Source: Thermoflexibacter sp. (GTDB lineage: Bacteria > Bacteroidota > Bacteroidia > Cytophagales > Thermoflexibacteraceae). From it: a stretch of 9,083 bases of DNA. The DNA is taken from assembly GCA_025455345.1 (NCBI GenBank), contig JALOMS010000152.1, positions 1 to 9,083 on the forward strand, read 5' to 3'. A program made the position numbers and the translations under genes. The number at the start of each line of letters is the position of its first letter. Within the stretch, counting starts at the first letter, position 1. Positions 1 to 6,142 of the stretch are shown here, one piece after another. The notes under the pieces are model-generated. The model did no database searches and was not told where the DNA came from. It saw only the letters and a program-made list of their open reading frames with translations.

Positions 1-633
1 AAAAGTTTTGCCTATATTATTTTGGGCATTGACTATTCCCTCCGAATGTTTGATAAGTTTGTAAATAGCCAAGGCTTCGTAGGTAGATTGGAGAGCTTCA
101 GTAAGTTTATTTTGTGCTTTATTTACTAATCCAATATTATTTAAGTTATTGGCAATCAATTCATTATCTGATAATCTTTTGGCAACTTTTATAGATTGGC
201 GGTGATAATCTAAGGCTTTTACGTAGTTTTTCTGATTTCTATGAATCAGCCCAATGCCATTAAGAGCTTTGGCGGCATCTATTTCCAATTGGTTATCTTC
301 GCTAACTTTTAATGAGTTAAGATAAGCGGTGAGCGCACGGTCGTGATTGCCCTGCAAGCGATGAAGATTGCCTATCTGTCTGTAAATCTGTGCTAATTCT
401 TTCCAAGCCTTTACTTGCTGTGCCTCTGGAATTGCTTTTTCTAAATATGACAAGGCTTGCTTGGGGTTATTGTTTCTATAAATCTCTGCTAATTCATTTA
501 ATATTTTGACCTTTTCTATGCTATTGCCTTTGTATTCTTCTAAAATGAGCTTTAAACTGTCTATGTGGCTACTTTGTGCTTTAGAAGAACAATAAAAAAA
601 TATGCTAATAATCAATATTAAGATGCCTCTCAT
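1..633 (-). CDS. Exported tetratricopeptide-repeat protein, N-terminal part (3' end off the left edge)
   Basis: An open frame runs from ATG at 633 to the window edge without a stop, giving 211 codons that end mid-protein. Residues 1-20 look like a signal peptide: MRGILILIISIFFYCSSKAQ, a short basic start, a hydrophobic core and a small-residue cleavage region. From about residue 43 the protein is helical TPR repeats with an exact 40-residue period; the conserved glycine recurs at 88, 128, 168 and 208 (IGNLHR, IGLIHR, IGLVNK, IGKTF), with YxxAL-type second helices. The 40-residue period is typical of the long TPR ectodomains that, in Bacteroidota, are often followed by a transmembrane helix and then a histidine kinase, LuxR-type HTH or cyclase output domain. 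That C-terminal part lies outside the window, so calling it a sensor is inference. The TPR region would act as a protein-interaction surface in the periplasm. It is transcribed away from the permease gene. The TPR assignment is firm; the overall function is unknown. Confidence 0.88.
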   Translation of the reverse strand, partial: MRGILILIISIFFYCSSKAQSSHIDSLKLILEEYKGNSIEKVKILNELAEIYRNNNPKQALSYLEKAIPEAQQVKAWKELAQIYRQIGNLHRLQGNHDRALTAYLNSLKVSEDNQLEIDAAKALNGIGLIHRNQKNYVKALDYHRQSIKVAKRLSDNELIANNLNNIGLVNKAQNKLTEALQSTYEALAIYKLIKHSEGIVNAQNNIGKTF

Positions 634-865
634 TCCTACTTTTCTTTATTTAGATTGTTTGTTTGTTATCTCGTAAATGTAAAAATTAAAAATTAATTTG
701 CATAAAATTAGTAAAAATCATTGTACGGCATAGATTTTATTTTCTACCCCTACCCCCAGCCCTCAGCACATCATCTCTCTGCTCGGAGTTTTGTTTTAGG
801 TAAAAATTTTCTCACTTTACTATACGAATTCCTGTATTCATTCTTTATATATTGATGTTTTTTAG
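634..865. other. Divergent intergenic region with a C-rich tract
   Basis: This stretch separates the TPR gene from the permease gene and must carry the promoters of both. No convincing ORF or RNA gene is visible. It is strongly AT-rich except for a C-rich stretch at 744-763, followed by CTCAGCAC and TCTCTCTGCTCGGAG. I could not find a good TAnnTTTG element for the TPR gene. TTAATTTG at 693-700 on the plus strand is one mismatch away but has no -33 partner. Confidence 0.5.
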
Positions 866-873
866 TATGTTTG
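866..873 (+). promoter_or_regulatory. Candidate -7 promoter element for the ABC permease
   Basis: TATGTTTG fits the Bacteroidota -7 consensus TAnnTTTG exactly. It places transcription start near 880, leaving a leader of about 18 nt before ATG 898. It also overlaps the in-frame TTG at 871, which argues against TTG as the start codon. No clear -33 TTTG lies about 19 bp upstream, so this is a partial match only. Confidence 0.45.
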
Positions 874-897
874 TCTATACCTATCCTATCAATAGAG

Positions 898-2151
898 ATG
901 AAACTCATCATAGAAATCGCTAAGACACAGATGCTTTCGCGTATCAAGCAGACGGTTATCGCTACTTTGGGCGTAACCTTTGGGATTGCAATGTTTATTT
1001 TGATGATTAGTGTAATGACAGGTGTAAACCAGATTTTGGAAGAAACCATGCTTGCCGCCGCTCCGCATATCCACATTTACAACAAGATAGAAGTAGAAAA
1101 AAATTCTATTTTGGATAAAATCAATACAGGCGAAAACTTTGTAAATATAGTTCATCACCAAAAACCCAAAGAAGATAGCCCAAATCTAAAAAATGGCTTT
1201 CAAATCGTAGAACACCTACGCAAAGACCAGAGAGTGCTTGGGGTTTCTCCTTTGCTTACCACCCAAGTTTTTTATAATTTTGGTGCTATACAGATAGGGG
1301 GAAACTTAGCAGGGGTGGAGATTTTGGAAGAAAATAAACTTTTTGACCTCAAAAGGAAATTAAAAGCAGGAAGTTTGGAAAACCTTTTTGCTACACCCAA
1401 TGGAATTATCATGGGGCAAGGACTGGCGGAAAAAATGAAACTCAATGTAGGCGATAAGATTACGGTTACTACCCCCAAAGGCAATATTTTATTAGTGCAA
1501 GTAGTTGGTATTTTTAAGTTTGGCGTAGGAGCTATAGATGATGCGAGAAGTTATACAGACATAACAACTGTGCAGAAAATACTACAAAAAGATAATCGCT
1601 ATATTACAGACATCAATATCAAGCTGAAAGATTACTATCAAGCAAAGGCAATCGCCCAAGAATACCAAAGTGCGTATGCTTATTTTGCAGAAGATTGGGA
1701 AACGGCAAACGCTACTATATTGGTCAGTTTCAAAATCCGCAATATAATGACGGTAATCGTATCTGCAACACTGCTCATCGTCGCTGGTTTTGGAATTTAT
1801 AATATCATGAACATGACTATTTATGAGAAAATGAGAGAAATAGCGATTTTGAAAGCCACAGGCTTTGCGGGCGGAGATGTCATGGGCGTATTTATGACCC
1901 AATCCCTGACTATTGGCATTTTGGGCGCGCTTTCTGGCTTATTAATAGGTTTTTCCTTTTCTTACTTTATTTCTACTCTTCCTTTTGATACGGGAGGAGT
2001 TTTGAGTTTAGATACTTTTCCAGTGAATTTCGACATCAAGTATTATATTTTTGGAATATTATTTGGCATCATCACTACTGCTTTGGCGGGGTATCTGCCT
2101 TCCAAAAAAGCCGCTAAAATAGACCCTGTACAGATTATTCGCGGACAATAA
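898..2151 (+). CDS. ABC transporter permease, MacB/LolE (FtsX-like) family
   Basis: A 417-residue inner-membrane permease with the MacB/LolC-LolE architecture. One N-terminal transmembrane helix lies at about 18-43, followed by a large periplasmic domain (about 44-278, MacB_PCD type). Three C-terminal helices follow at about 281-306, 332-360 and 381-400. The cytoplasmic coupling segment EKMREIAILKATGF (310-323) and the closing PSKKAAKIDPVQIIRG (401-416) are characteristic of the family. Such permeases work mechanically with a cytoplasmic ATPase to release lipoproteins from the inner membrane or to export substrates through the envelope. The length is normal for a LolE/MacB-type subunit lacking a fused ATPase. 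I chose ATG 898 because it matches the short MK-x-IIEIA start usual in this family and lies just after a -7 element; an upstream in-frame TTG at 871 would add nine residues. No ATPase gene is adjacent, so its partner must be encoded elsewhere. The substrate cannot be read from sequence. Confidence 0.9.
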   Translation: MKLIIEIAKTQMLSRIKQTVIATLGVTFGIAMFILMISVMTGVNQILEETMLAAAPHIHIYNKIEVEKNSILDKINTGENFVNIVHHQKPKEDSPNLKNGFQIVEHLRKDQRVLGVSPLLTTQVFYNFGAIQIGGNLAGVEILEENKLFDLKRKLKAGSLENLFATPNGIIMGQGLAEKMKLNVGDKITVTTPKGNILLVQVVGIFKFGVGAIDDARSYTDITTVQKILQKDNRYITDINIKLKDYYQAKAIAQEYQSAYAYFAEDWETANATILVSFKIRNIMTVIVSATLLIVAGFGIYNIMNMTIYEKMREIAILKATGFAGGDVMGVFMTQSLTIGILGALSGLLIGFSFSYFISTLPFDTGGVLSLDTFPVNFDIKYYIFGILFGIITTALAGYLPSKKAAKIDPVQIIRGQ

Positions 2152-2155
2152 CTCC

Positions 2156-3031
2156 CTAATTATCAGTTTCTCTTGTATGCTTCCAACGCTTGTGCGACCA
2201 AAGCCAATACTCTGGCAATTCTCGAATAGTTTTTTCCAAAATACTTACATATTTTTGGGTAATAGCCCCATTAGGTATAGATTGAGGGTCTTTTTCCATT
2301 AGCTCAAAGCCCATTTCGTATTTCCCCCGTCCGACTTTGTTGATATACATGAATACAACGGCTTGCTGAAGTTTTTTGGCTATCTTTTCTGGTCCCATAT
2401 AAAAAGGCGTATCTTGGTACAAAAACTCCGTCCAATACGCACCTTCTACCGCAGGCGACTGGTCTGCCGCCAGCCAAATAATGGTAGGAATGTGTTTTTG
2501 TTTGTAAGCAACCAAAGTTCGCAAAGTATCACTCATTTGGGTAGGAATTCCTCCAAATTTGCCACGTAATTTGACAAAATAGGCATCTGAATACGGGTTT
2601 TTTAGTGGGTGATAAACGGGAAGAACTATGTGTTTAAGCATTTGAGGAATAAACAAAACCCATTCCCAATTCCCATAATGAGCGCAATACATGACCACAC
2701 TTTTTCCTTCTTCATAAAGCTGATTCAGCAACTCTGTATTTTTGACGGTAATCCTGCGCTGAAAATCCTCAAACGTCATGGCAGAAGTCTTGATGGACTC
2801 TACCAACAAATCACAAAAATGAGCATAAAATTTTTTAGCAATCTCTTGGATTTCTTCCTTAGATTTGTCAGGGAATGAGTTAGTTAAGTTTTCAAAAACG
2901 ACTTTTTTCCTATACCCAACCAAATAAAAAATCAATACAAATAAAATATCTGAAACTGCGTAAAGAAAGCCAAAAGGCAACTTTGCAATGATATTTAATA
3001 ACCCAAAAAGGGTAGCATATATCCACTTCAT
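2156..3031 (-). CDS. Lysophospholipid / lipid A-type acyltransferase (LpxL/HtrB-like)
   Basis: A 291-residue membrane-anchored acyltransferase of the LpxL/HtrB (LPLAT) superfamily, which transfers an acyl chain from acyl-ACP to a lipid A precursor or related lipid at the inner membrane. A hydrophobic N-terminal anchor spans about 4-39. The catalytic H-X4-E motif is H118-YGNW-E123. Further family blocks are YHPLKNPYSDAYF (140-152), ADQSP (189-193) and EYWLWSHKRWK (274-284). The length is close to the roughly 290-310 residues usual for the family, and no key residue is missing. The gene converges on the permease gene with only 4 bp between stop codons, so each transcript must terminate inside or beyond the other gene; I see no hairpin there. 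An envelope role is secure. Whether it is the true lipid A late acyltransferase or makes an aminolipid typical of Bacteroidota cannot be decided here, so no symbol is given. Confidence 0.9.
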   Translation of the reverse strand: MKWIYATLFGLLNIIAKLPFGFLYAVSDILFVLIFYLVGYRKKVVFENLTNSFPDKSKEEIQEIAKKFYAHFCDLLVESIKTSAMTFEDFQRRITVKNTELLNQLYEEGKSVVMYCAHYGNWEWVLFIPQMLKHIVLPVYHPLKNPYSDAYFVKLRGKFGGIPTQMSDTLRTLVAYKQKHIPTIIWLAADQSPAVEGAYWTEFLYQDTPFYMGPEKIAKKLQQAVVFMYINKVGRGKYEMGFELMEKDPQSIPNGAITQKYVSILEKTIRELPEYWLWSHKRWKHTRETDN

Positions 3032-3061
3032 TTTTATAAATATTGTATTATTGTGAAGGTT

Positions 3062-3093
3062 TTTGAACTTCCAAAATTACAGACAAATTTTTG
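3062..3093 (+). promoter_or_regulatory. Candidate promoter for the small exported protein gene
   Basis: TTTG at 3062-3065 is followed after 20 bp by AATTTTTG at 3086-3093, one mismatch from TAnnTTTG. The predicted start of transcription near 3100 leaves a leader of about 54 nt before ATG 3154. The element overlaps the minus-strand -7 box at 3072-3079, so the two divergent promoters may compete. Confidence 0.35.
3072..3079 (-). promoter_or_regulatory. Candidate -7 element for the acyltransferase gene
   Basis: Read on the minus strand this is TAATTTTG, an exact TAnnTTTG match about 40 bp upstream of the ATG at 3031. That would give a leader of roughly 33 nt. No clear -33 element sits at the expected distance. 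Confidence 0.45.
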
Positions 3094-3153
3094 GAATTAA
3101 AGTTGAATATTCATTTAGAAGCAAATAAAACATTAAAATTTACAAAATTACCT

Positions 3154-3651
3154 ATGAACTGCTTAGTTAGCTTTTCTATATGCTTGCTTTTTCTGACGAC
3201 TTGCTTTCCTTCTTTTGCCCAAAACAGGGAAGGCTGGCAGTTTCTGACTTGGGAGATGAAAATGGCACAGGTACAAGACTCCTTAGCAGAAAAAAAAATC
3301 ATTTATACGTATGACCTTAACGAAGGCAAAGGTGCTTATATCAAATTCAAAATTTTGGATTACCAAGCATACGAAGTAAATTTGTTCTTTGCTATGGAAA
3401 CCCAATATTTGTATCAAGTAAGTACGAAAAGAAAGTTTTTACTTAAAGATAGGCAAGTTGCCGAAGAAGAATTGGAAAATATAGTGCTTGGCTTTAAGGA
3501 GGCGTGGGGCGCGCCCGTCAAAGAGAATACAGACAAGACAGCACCTTTCTGCCAATACGAAATCGTCTGGGAATTAGAAAAAACCAAAGTAAGTCTTACA
3601 CAATGCAAAACTTCATCTGTTTCATTGACAGTGATTTATAATAAAAGATAG
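3154..3651 (+). CDS. Small exported protein of unknown function
   Basis: A 165-residue protein whose start is placed at ATG 3154. From there residues 1-23 form a clean signal peptide (MNCLVSFSICLLFLTTCFPS followed by FAQ), with cleavage likely after the FAQ or FA site. The alternative TTG at 3091 would add 21 polar residues ahead of the signal and is unlikely. The mature part begins with a WQFLTWEMKMAQVQDSL segment. This resembles the W-x-x-L-x-W-x-M-x-x-x-x-V start seen in many small periplasmic proteins of Bacteroidota, where a substrate-like beta-sheet domain follows. Alternating beta-type segments and one helix (about 122-137) follow, with two cysteines late in the protein (in FCQYE and TQCKT) that could form a disulfide in the periplasm. 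I do not recognise a named family. It stands alone, divergent from the acyltransferase and convergent with the MORN-repeat gene, so context gives no function. Confidence 0.75.
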   Translation: MNCLVSFSICLLFLTTCFPSFAQNREGWQFLTWEMKMAQVQDSLAEKKIIYTYDLNEGKGAYIKFKILDYQAYEVNLFFAMETQYLYQVSTKRKFLLKDRQVAEEELENIVLGFKEAWGAPVKENTDKTAPFCQYEIVWELEKTKVSLTQCKTSSVSLTVIYNKR

Positions 3652-3682
3652 TCAATTTTCTGCCACTCATTATTTAGCATAA

Positions 3683-4927
3683 TCATTGATTTATTTTTAC
3701 TAACTTAAATTTATCTTCTTTGGTATTAAAATCTATTATTCTAAACAGGTAAGTGCCAGATTTCCAACCTTTAAAATCTAAAATATTTTCTATTTTAGAG
3801 ATAGGAATAGTAACTAAGTCTTCTACATCTGCATTTAAGATGTTTTGTAGTCGAAGAGAAGAATCATAATTGTATATCTTGAGCAATGCTTCTCCACTCT
3901 TACGTAGATAATAGGTAAACTTCTCTACCTCAATAAGTTCTTTTTCCTTTACTGCTTGTTGCCAATCTGTAAAATCAGTAGTGCAAAGATAATTATTCTC
4001 AAAGAATATATTTTGAAAAACAATGCCTTGTGAAGATTCAAAAAAGAGACGATTTTGTTTGATTTCATTTGTAGCCTCTATTTCAAACTCATACGTAATA
4101 GATTTTCTTGCGGGAAGTACGATTTGTTTTTGTAGAATAGGCAGATAACTACTATTTTCACTACTTACAGAAAAGACAATATCTGTATCCGAGTGTGAGG
4201 TAAGTTCCACAGAGCCTTTGATGTTTTTAAGATTATCTCTTCTGAATTTATGAGAAATTTCTTGGGCTTCTATAAGCATTTGCTCACCAAAAAAGTAAGA
4301 TTTCGTATTTTTTCGTTCTTTAAAAATATCAAAATATTTGTAGGACTTATTATCCTTTTCAAAGTATAAGTATTTTATTTTTAAGGTATTAGGATAAGTG
4401 TCTATGTTCTTTCCTATATTTTTCCCATCTGTGTCATATAAAAGCAAGCTATCTAATCTGTCGTATTGGAAGAAATGTTGCATACTTATTTTTCCATTAG
4501 GATAAAAATATTGCCATGTACTATCTTTTAGCCCCGCCCAATAATTCAGATAATTGTCCAAATTGAAAAAATATTTGTCAGCAGTAAAAGATGTTCCCTT
4601 TTTTTGGTATTCTTCTAATCTCTCTTGTGCAAATGCAAAAATTTGTATAATGTTGCTTGTGCTTCTTTTTCTTTCGCGGTTACTTATCTGAATAATTGTT
4701 TGCAAATCTTCCTGTGTAAGGAAAAAATTGCTATGGTAGTTAGGAATAATTTTCTTCAGAGGCAAGGTATAGTATTCTATGGATTTTATTTTGTTGTCTT
4801 CATAGTATTCTATCCATTTGCCTATTCGTTTGCCCGTTTCGTTATCTATTTGATTAATAGGCATTTCTTGAGCTTGGGTGTAGATAGCAATTATCAAAAG
4901 CCATGCTACTGCAAATAATATTCTCAT
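3683..4927 (-). CDS. Secreted MORN-repeat protein with a T9SS-like C-terminal module
   Basis: A 414-residue exported protein. Residues 1-20 are a signal peptide (MRILFAVAWLLIIAIYTQAQ). Two YwqK-like MORN-variant repeats are visible: residues 28-54 (GKRIGKWIEYYEDNKIKSIEYY) and about 130-170 (STWQYFYPNGKISMQHFF, then LLLYDTDGKNIGKN). Residues about 236-312 look like an immunoglobulin-type beta sandwich of the kind used as a surface-protein module, with N-rich strands and LPARKSITYEFEIEA in the middle. The last 75 or so residues (GEALLKIYNYDSSLRLQN..., ending in GWKSGTYLFRIIDFN and KFKLVKINQ) match the layout of type A T9SS sorting domains: a bent beta domain, G-x-Y-x-x-R-I, and a basic end. The protein is therefore probably exported by T9SS to the cell surface or medium (inference). 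What it binds is unknown. The gene follows the WYL regulator on the same strand after a 69-bp gap with phased direct repeats. It has no clear terminator. Confidence 0.8.
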   Translation of the reverse strand: MRILFAVAWLLIIAIYTQAQEMPINQIDNETGKRIGKWIEYYEDNKIKSIEYYTLPLKKIIPNYHSNFFLTQEDLQTIIQISNRERKRSTSNIIQIFAFAQERLEEYQKKGTSFTADKYFFNLDNYLNYWAGLKDSTWQYFYPNGKISMQHFFQYDRLDSLLLYDTDGKNIGKNIDTYPNTLKIKYLYFEKDNKSYKYFDIFKERKNTKSYFFGEQMLIEAQEISHKFRRDNLKNIKGSVELTSHSDTDIVFSVSSENSSYLPILQKQIVLPARKSITYEFEIEATNEIKQNRLFFESSQGIVFQNIFFENNYLCTTDFTDWQQAVKEKELIEVEKFTYYLRKSGEALLKIYNYDSSLRLQNILNADVEDLVTIPISKIENILDFKGWKSGTYLFRIIDFNTKEDKFKLVKINQ

Positions 4928-4936
4928 AGGTAATCT

Positions 4937-4974
4937 TTTAGGAGTGAAAAAATAATTTTAGGTAAATTTAGGTA
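4937..4974. repeat. Three phased TTTAGG direct repeats upstream of the MORN-repeat gene
   Basis: TTTAGG occurs at 4937-4942, 4957-4962 and 4967-4972, with offsets of exactly 20 and 10 bp. The last two copies are extended to TTTAGGTA. A further TAGGTA touches the start codon at 4927-4932. On the transcribed strand these read CCTAAA, all on one DNA face about 10 to 47 bp before the ATG. The spacing is what a binding site for an oligomeric regulator would show. That role is inference, since the region is AT-rich. Confidence 0.5.
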
Positions 4975-4996
4975 TTTATTCCTTAAAATCGCCTAT

Positions 4997-6022
4997 TTAT
5001 GAATTAGAATTTTGCAAATAATTAGCTAAAGTTTTTTCCAATCTATATTTGATTTTCTTGACTAAAAATCTGGGAGCTAAGACCTTTATTGCCTCTCCAA
5101 AACCTAAGATTTCGCGTTCTAACTCAAAATTCAAGATGACTTCTATGCTCAATATTACGCCATTTTCATCTTCTTTCAGGATTGATTGGCTGGAATGTAA
5201 AGGTTTGGTCAAAATATAGGGAGCATTGAGCTTATCAACTTGTAAAACAACTCTTTGAGGTTTGTCTTTTTCTGATTTGGTAACACCAATAAGGTCATCA
5301 TAATAAGTTTCAAAATCCACGCCCTCATGCTCTACAAAATCTTCTTTTTCAATCTCTTGGAGCGAAATTATCCTATCCAATGCCAACGTTATCAAAACAT
5401 TTTTTCCCTTTGCTTTGGCTATCAGAAACCAGCGATTACGGTACTCTTTGAGTAAATAAGGGTAGTAAATTTGTTGGCTAATATTTTTTGCTTTAAAGGA
5501 CTTATAATCAATGAGTAATGCCTTTTTTTGTAAAATAGCCTGATAGAGAGGGTGTATATATCCTATGCCTTTGAGGAGTTTATTGCTCTCAAACTGTATG
5601 TAGTTCTTGCCTTGTTTGTATGATTTGTTGAGATTATTTTCCAATTTGGCAACTACTTCACTCATTTCCTCAAAATAACCAAAACCATTGAATTGTTTGA
5701 GCAAACTGACTATTTCCTTAAGTTTACTCACATCTCCTTGATTGATAGGAGTTTTTGTAATACTATATTTCTTATCTTGGTAAGTATAGTATTTTTTGTC
5801 TATGACAATGATGGGCGCATTGTAGCCCAACTTGTCGCTACGCATGACTTGTATATCTGCTTGGATAGTGCGCTTGCTTACCCCGCTCCTAATTCCCTCA
5901 TTTTCGTAAATAGCCTCAGAAACCTTCTCTATAAGGTCTTCGAGTGTCCACTTCCTTTGTCTATTTTGCAGACACTCATCAATAGTTTTGTATCGAATCA
6001 GTGCGAGTTTGTTGATTGACAT
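4997..6022 (-). CDS. WYL-domain transcriptional regulator
   Basis: A 341-residue DNA-binding regulator. Residues 1-65 form a winged helix-turn-helix with a likely recognition helix at SKRTIQADIQVMR (49-61). Residues about 90-150 are a helical linker. Residues about 155-225 are the WYL domain, ligand-sensing in relatives, with YPYLLKEYRNRWFLIA (187-202) and DRI (216-218). The name-giving tripeptide is W-F-L here (198-200), a common conservative variant. Residues 255-338 form the C-terminal WCX extension, with ILGFGEAIKVLAPRFL (305-320). Members bind nucleic-acid-related or unknown ligands and regulate DNA-damage, defence or metabolic genes. Length and domain order are typical. ATG 6022 is preceded by a TAnnTTTG element, and no in-frame alternative is needed. 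The nearest candidate target is the MORN gene downstream on the same strand, through the TTTAGG repeats, but autoregulation or a distant target is equally possible. No defence gene is visible nearby. Confidence 0.9.
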   Translation of the reverse strand: MSINKLALIRYKTIDECLQNRQRKWTLEDLIEKVSEAIYENEGIRSGVSKRTIQADIQVMRSDKLGYNAPIIVIDKKYYTYQDKKYSITKTPINQGDVSKLKEIVSLLKQFNGFGYFEEMSEVVAKLENNLNKSYKQGKNYIQFESNKLLKGIGYIHPLYQAILQKKALLIDYKSFKAKNISQQIYYPYLLKEYRNRWFLIAKAKGKNVLITLALDRIISLQEIEKEDFVEHEGVDFETYYDDLIGVTKSEKDKPQRVVLQVDKLNAPYILTKPLHSSQSILKEDENGVILSIEVILNFELEREILGFGEAIKVLAPRFLVKKIKYRLEKTLANYLQNSNS

Positions 6023-6041
6023 TTTTCAAGAATAATAGATA

Positions 6042-6049
6042 CAAAATTA
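6042..6049 (-). promoter_or_regulatory. Candidate -7 element for the WYL regulator
   Basis: On the minus strand this is TAATTTTG, an exact TAnnTTTG match ending 19 bp before the ATG at 6022. That gives a leader of only about a dozen nucleotides, plausible for a phylum that does not depend on Shine-Dalgarno pairing. No -33 TTTG is present at the standard distance. Confidence 0.45.
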
Positions 6050-6080
6050 TGCATATTACCATGATTTTAGCGTTTGTTAC

Positions 6081-6117
6081 AAAAAATATACTTACCCATC
6101 AAGTAGGCAAGTATATT
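6081..6117 (-). terminator. Intrinsic terminator of the haloperoxidase-like gene
   Basis: Read on the minus strand, a 13-bp stem (AATATACTTGCCT paired with GGGTAAGTATATT, containing two G-T wobbles) encloses a 7-nt loop ACTTGAT. A run of six T, partly within the stem end, completes it. The stem ends 26 bp past the stop codon at 6143 of the upstream gene on this strand. It lies before the WYL promoter element, so it insulates that gene. The plus-strand side of the stem has no T run, so it acts in one direction. Confidence 0.8.
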
Positions 6118-6142
6118 CTCATCAAATAGAAGATATTACAAG

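Noticed and set aside
871..897. In-frame TTG start nine codons upstream of the permease ATG
   Set aside because: It overlaps an exact TAnnTTTG -7 element and adds residues not expected for the family; ATG 898 is the better start.
771..1161. Minus-strand ORFs of 101 and 90 codons
   Set aside because: They lie opposite the permease gene and its promoter and have no protein-family character; they are shadows of the plus-strand gene.
3091..3153. In-frame TTG start 21 codons upstream of the small exported protein
   Set aside because: It would bury the signal peptide behind a polar extension; ATG 3154 gives a standard signal sequence.
3670..3685. ATTAT-TTAGC-ATAAT hairpin between the convergent genes
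   Set aside because: The 5-bp AT-only stem is too weak for an intrinsic terminator and has no immediate T run.
4625..4918. Plus-strand ORF of 97 codons
   Set aside because: It lies wholly opposite the N-terminal half of the MORN-repeat gene and is cysteine- and phenylalanine-rich in the manner of antisense translation.
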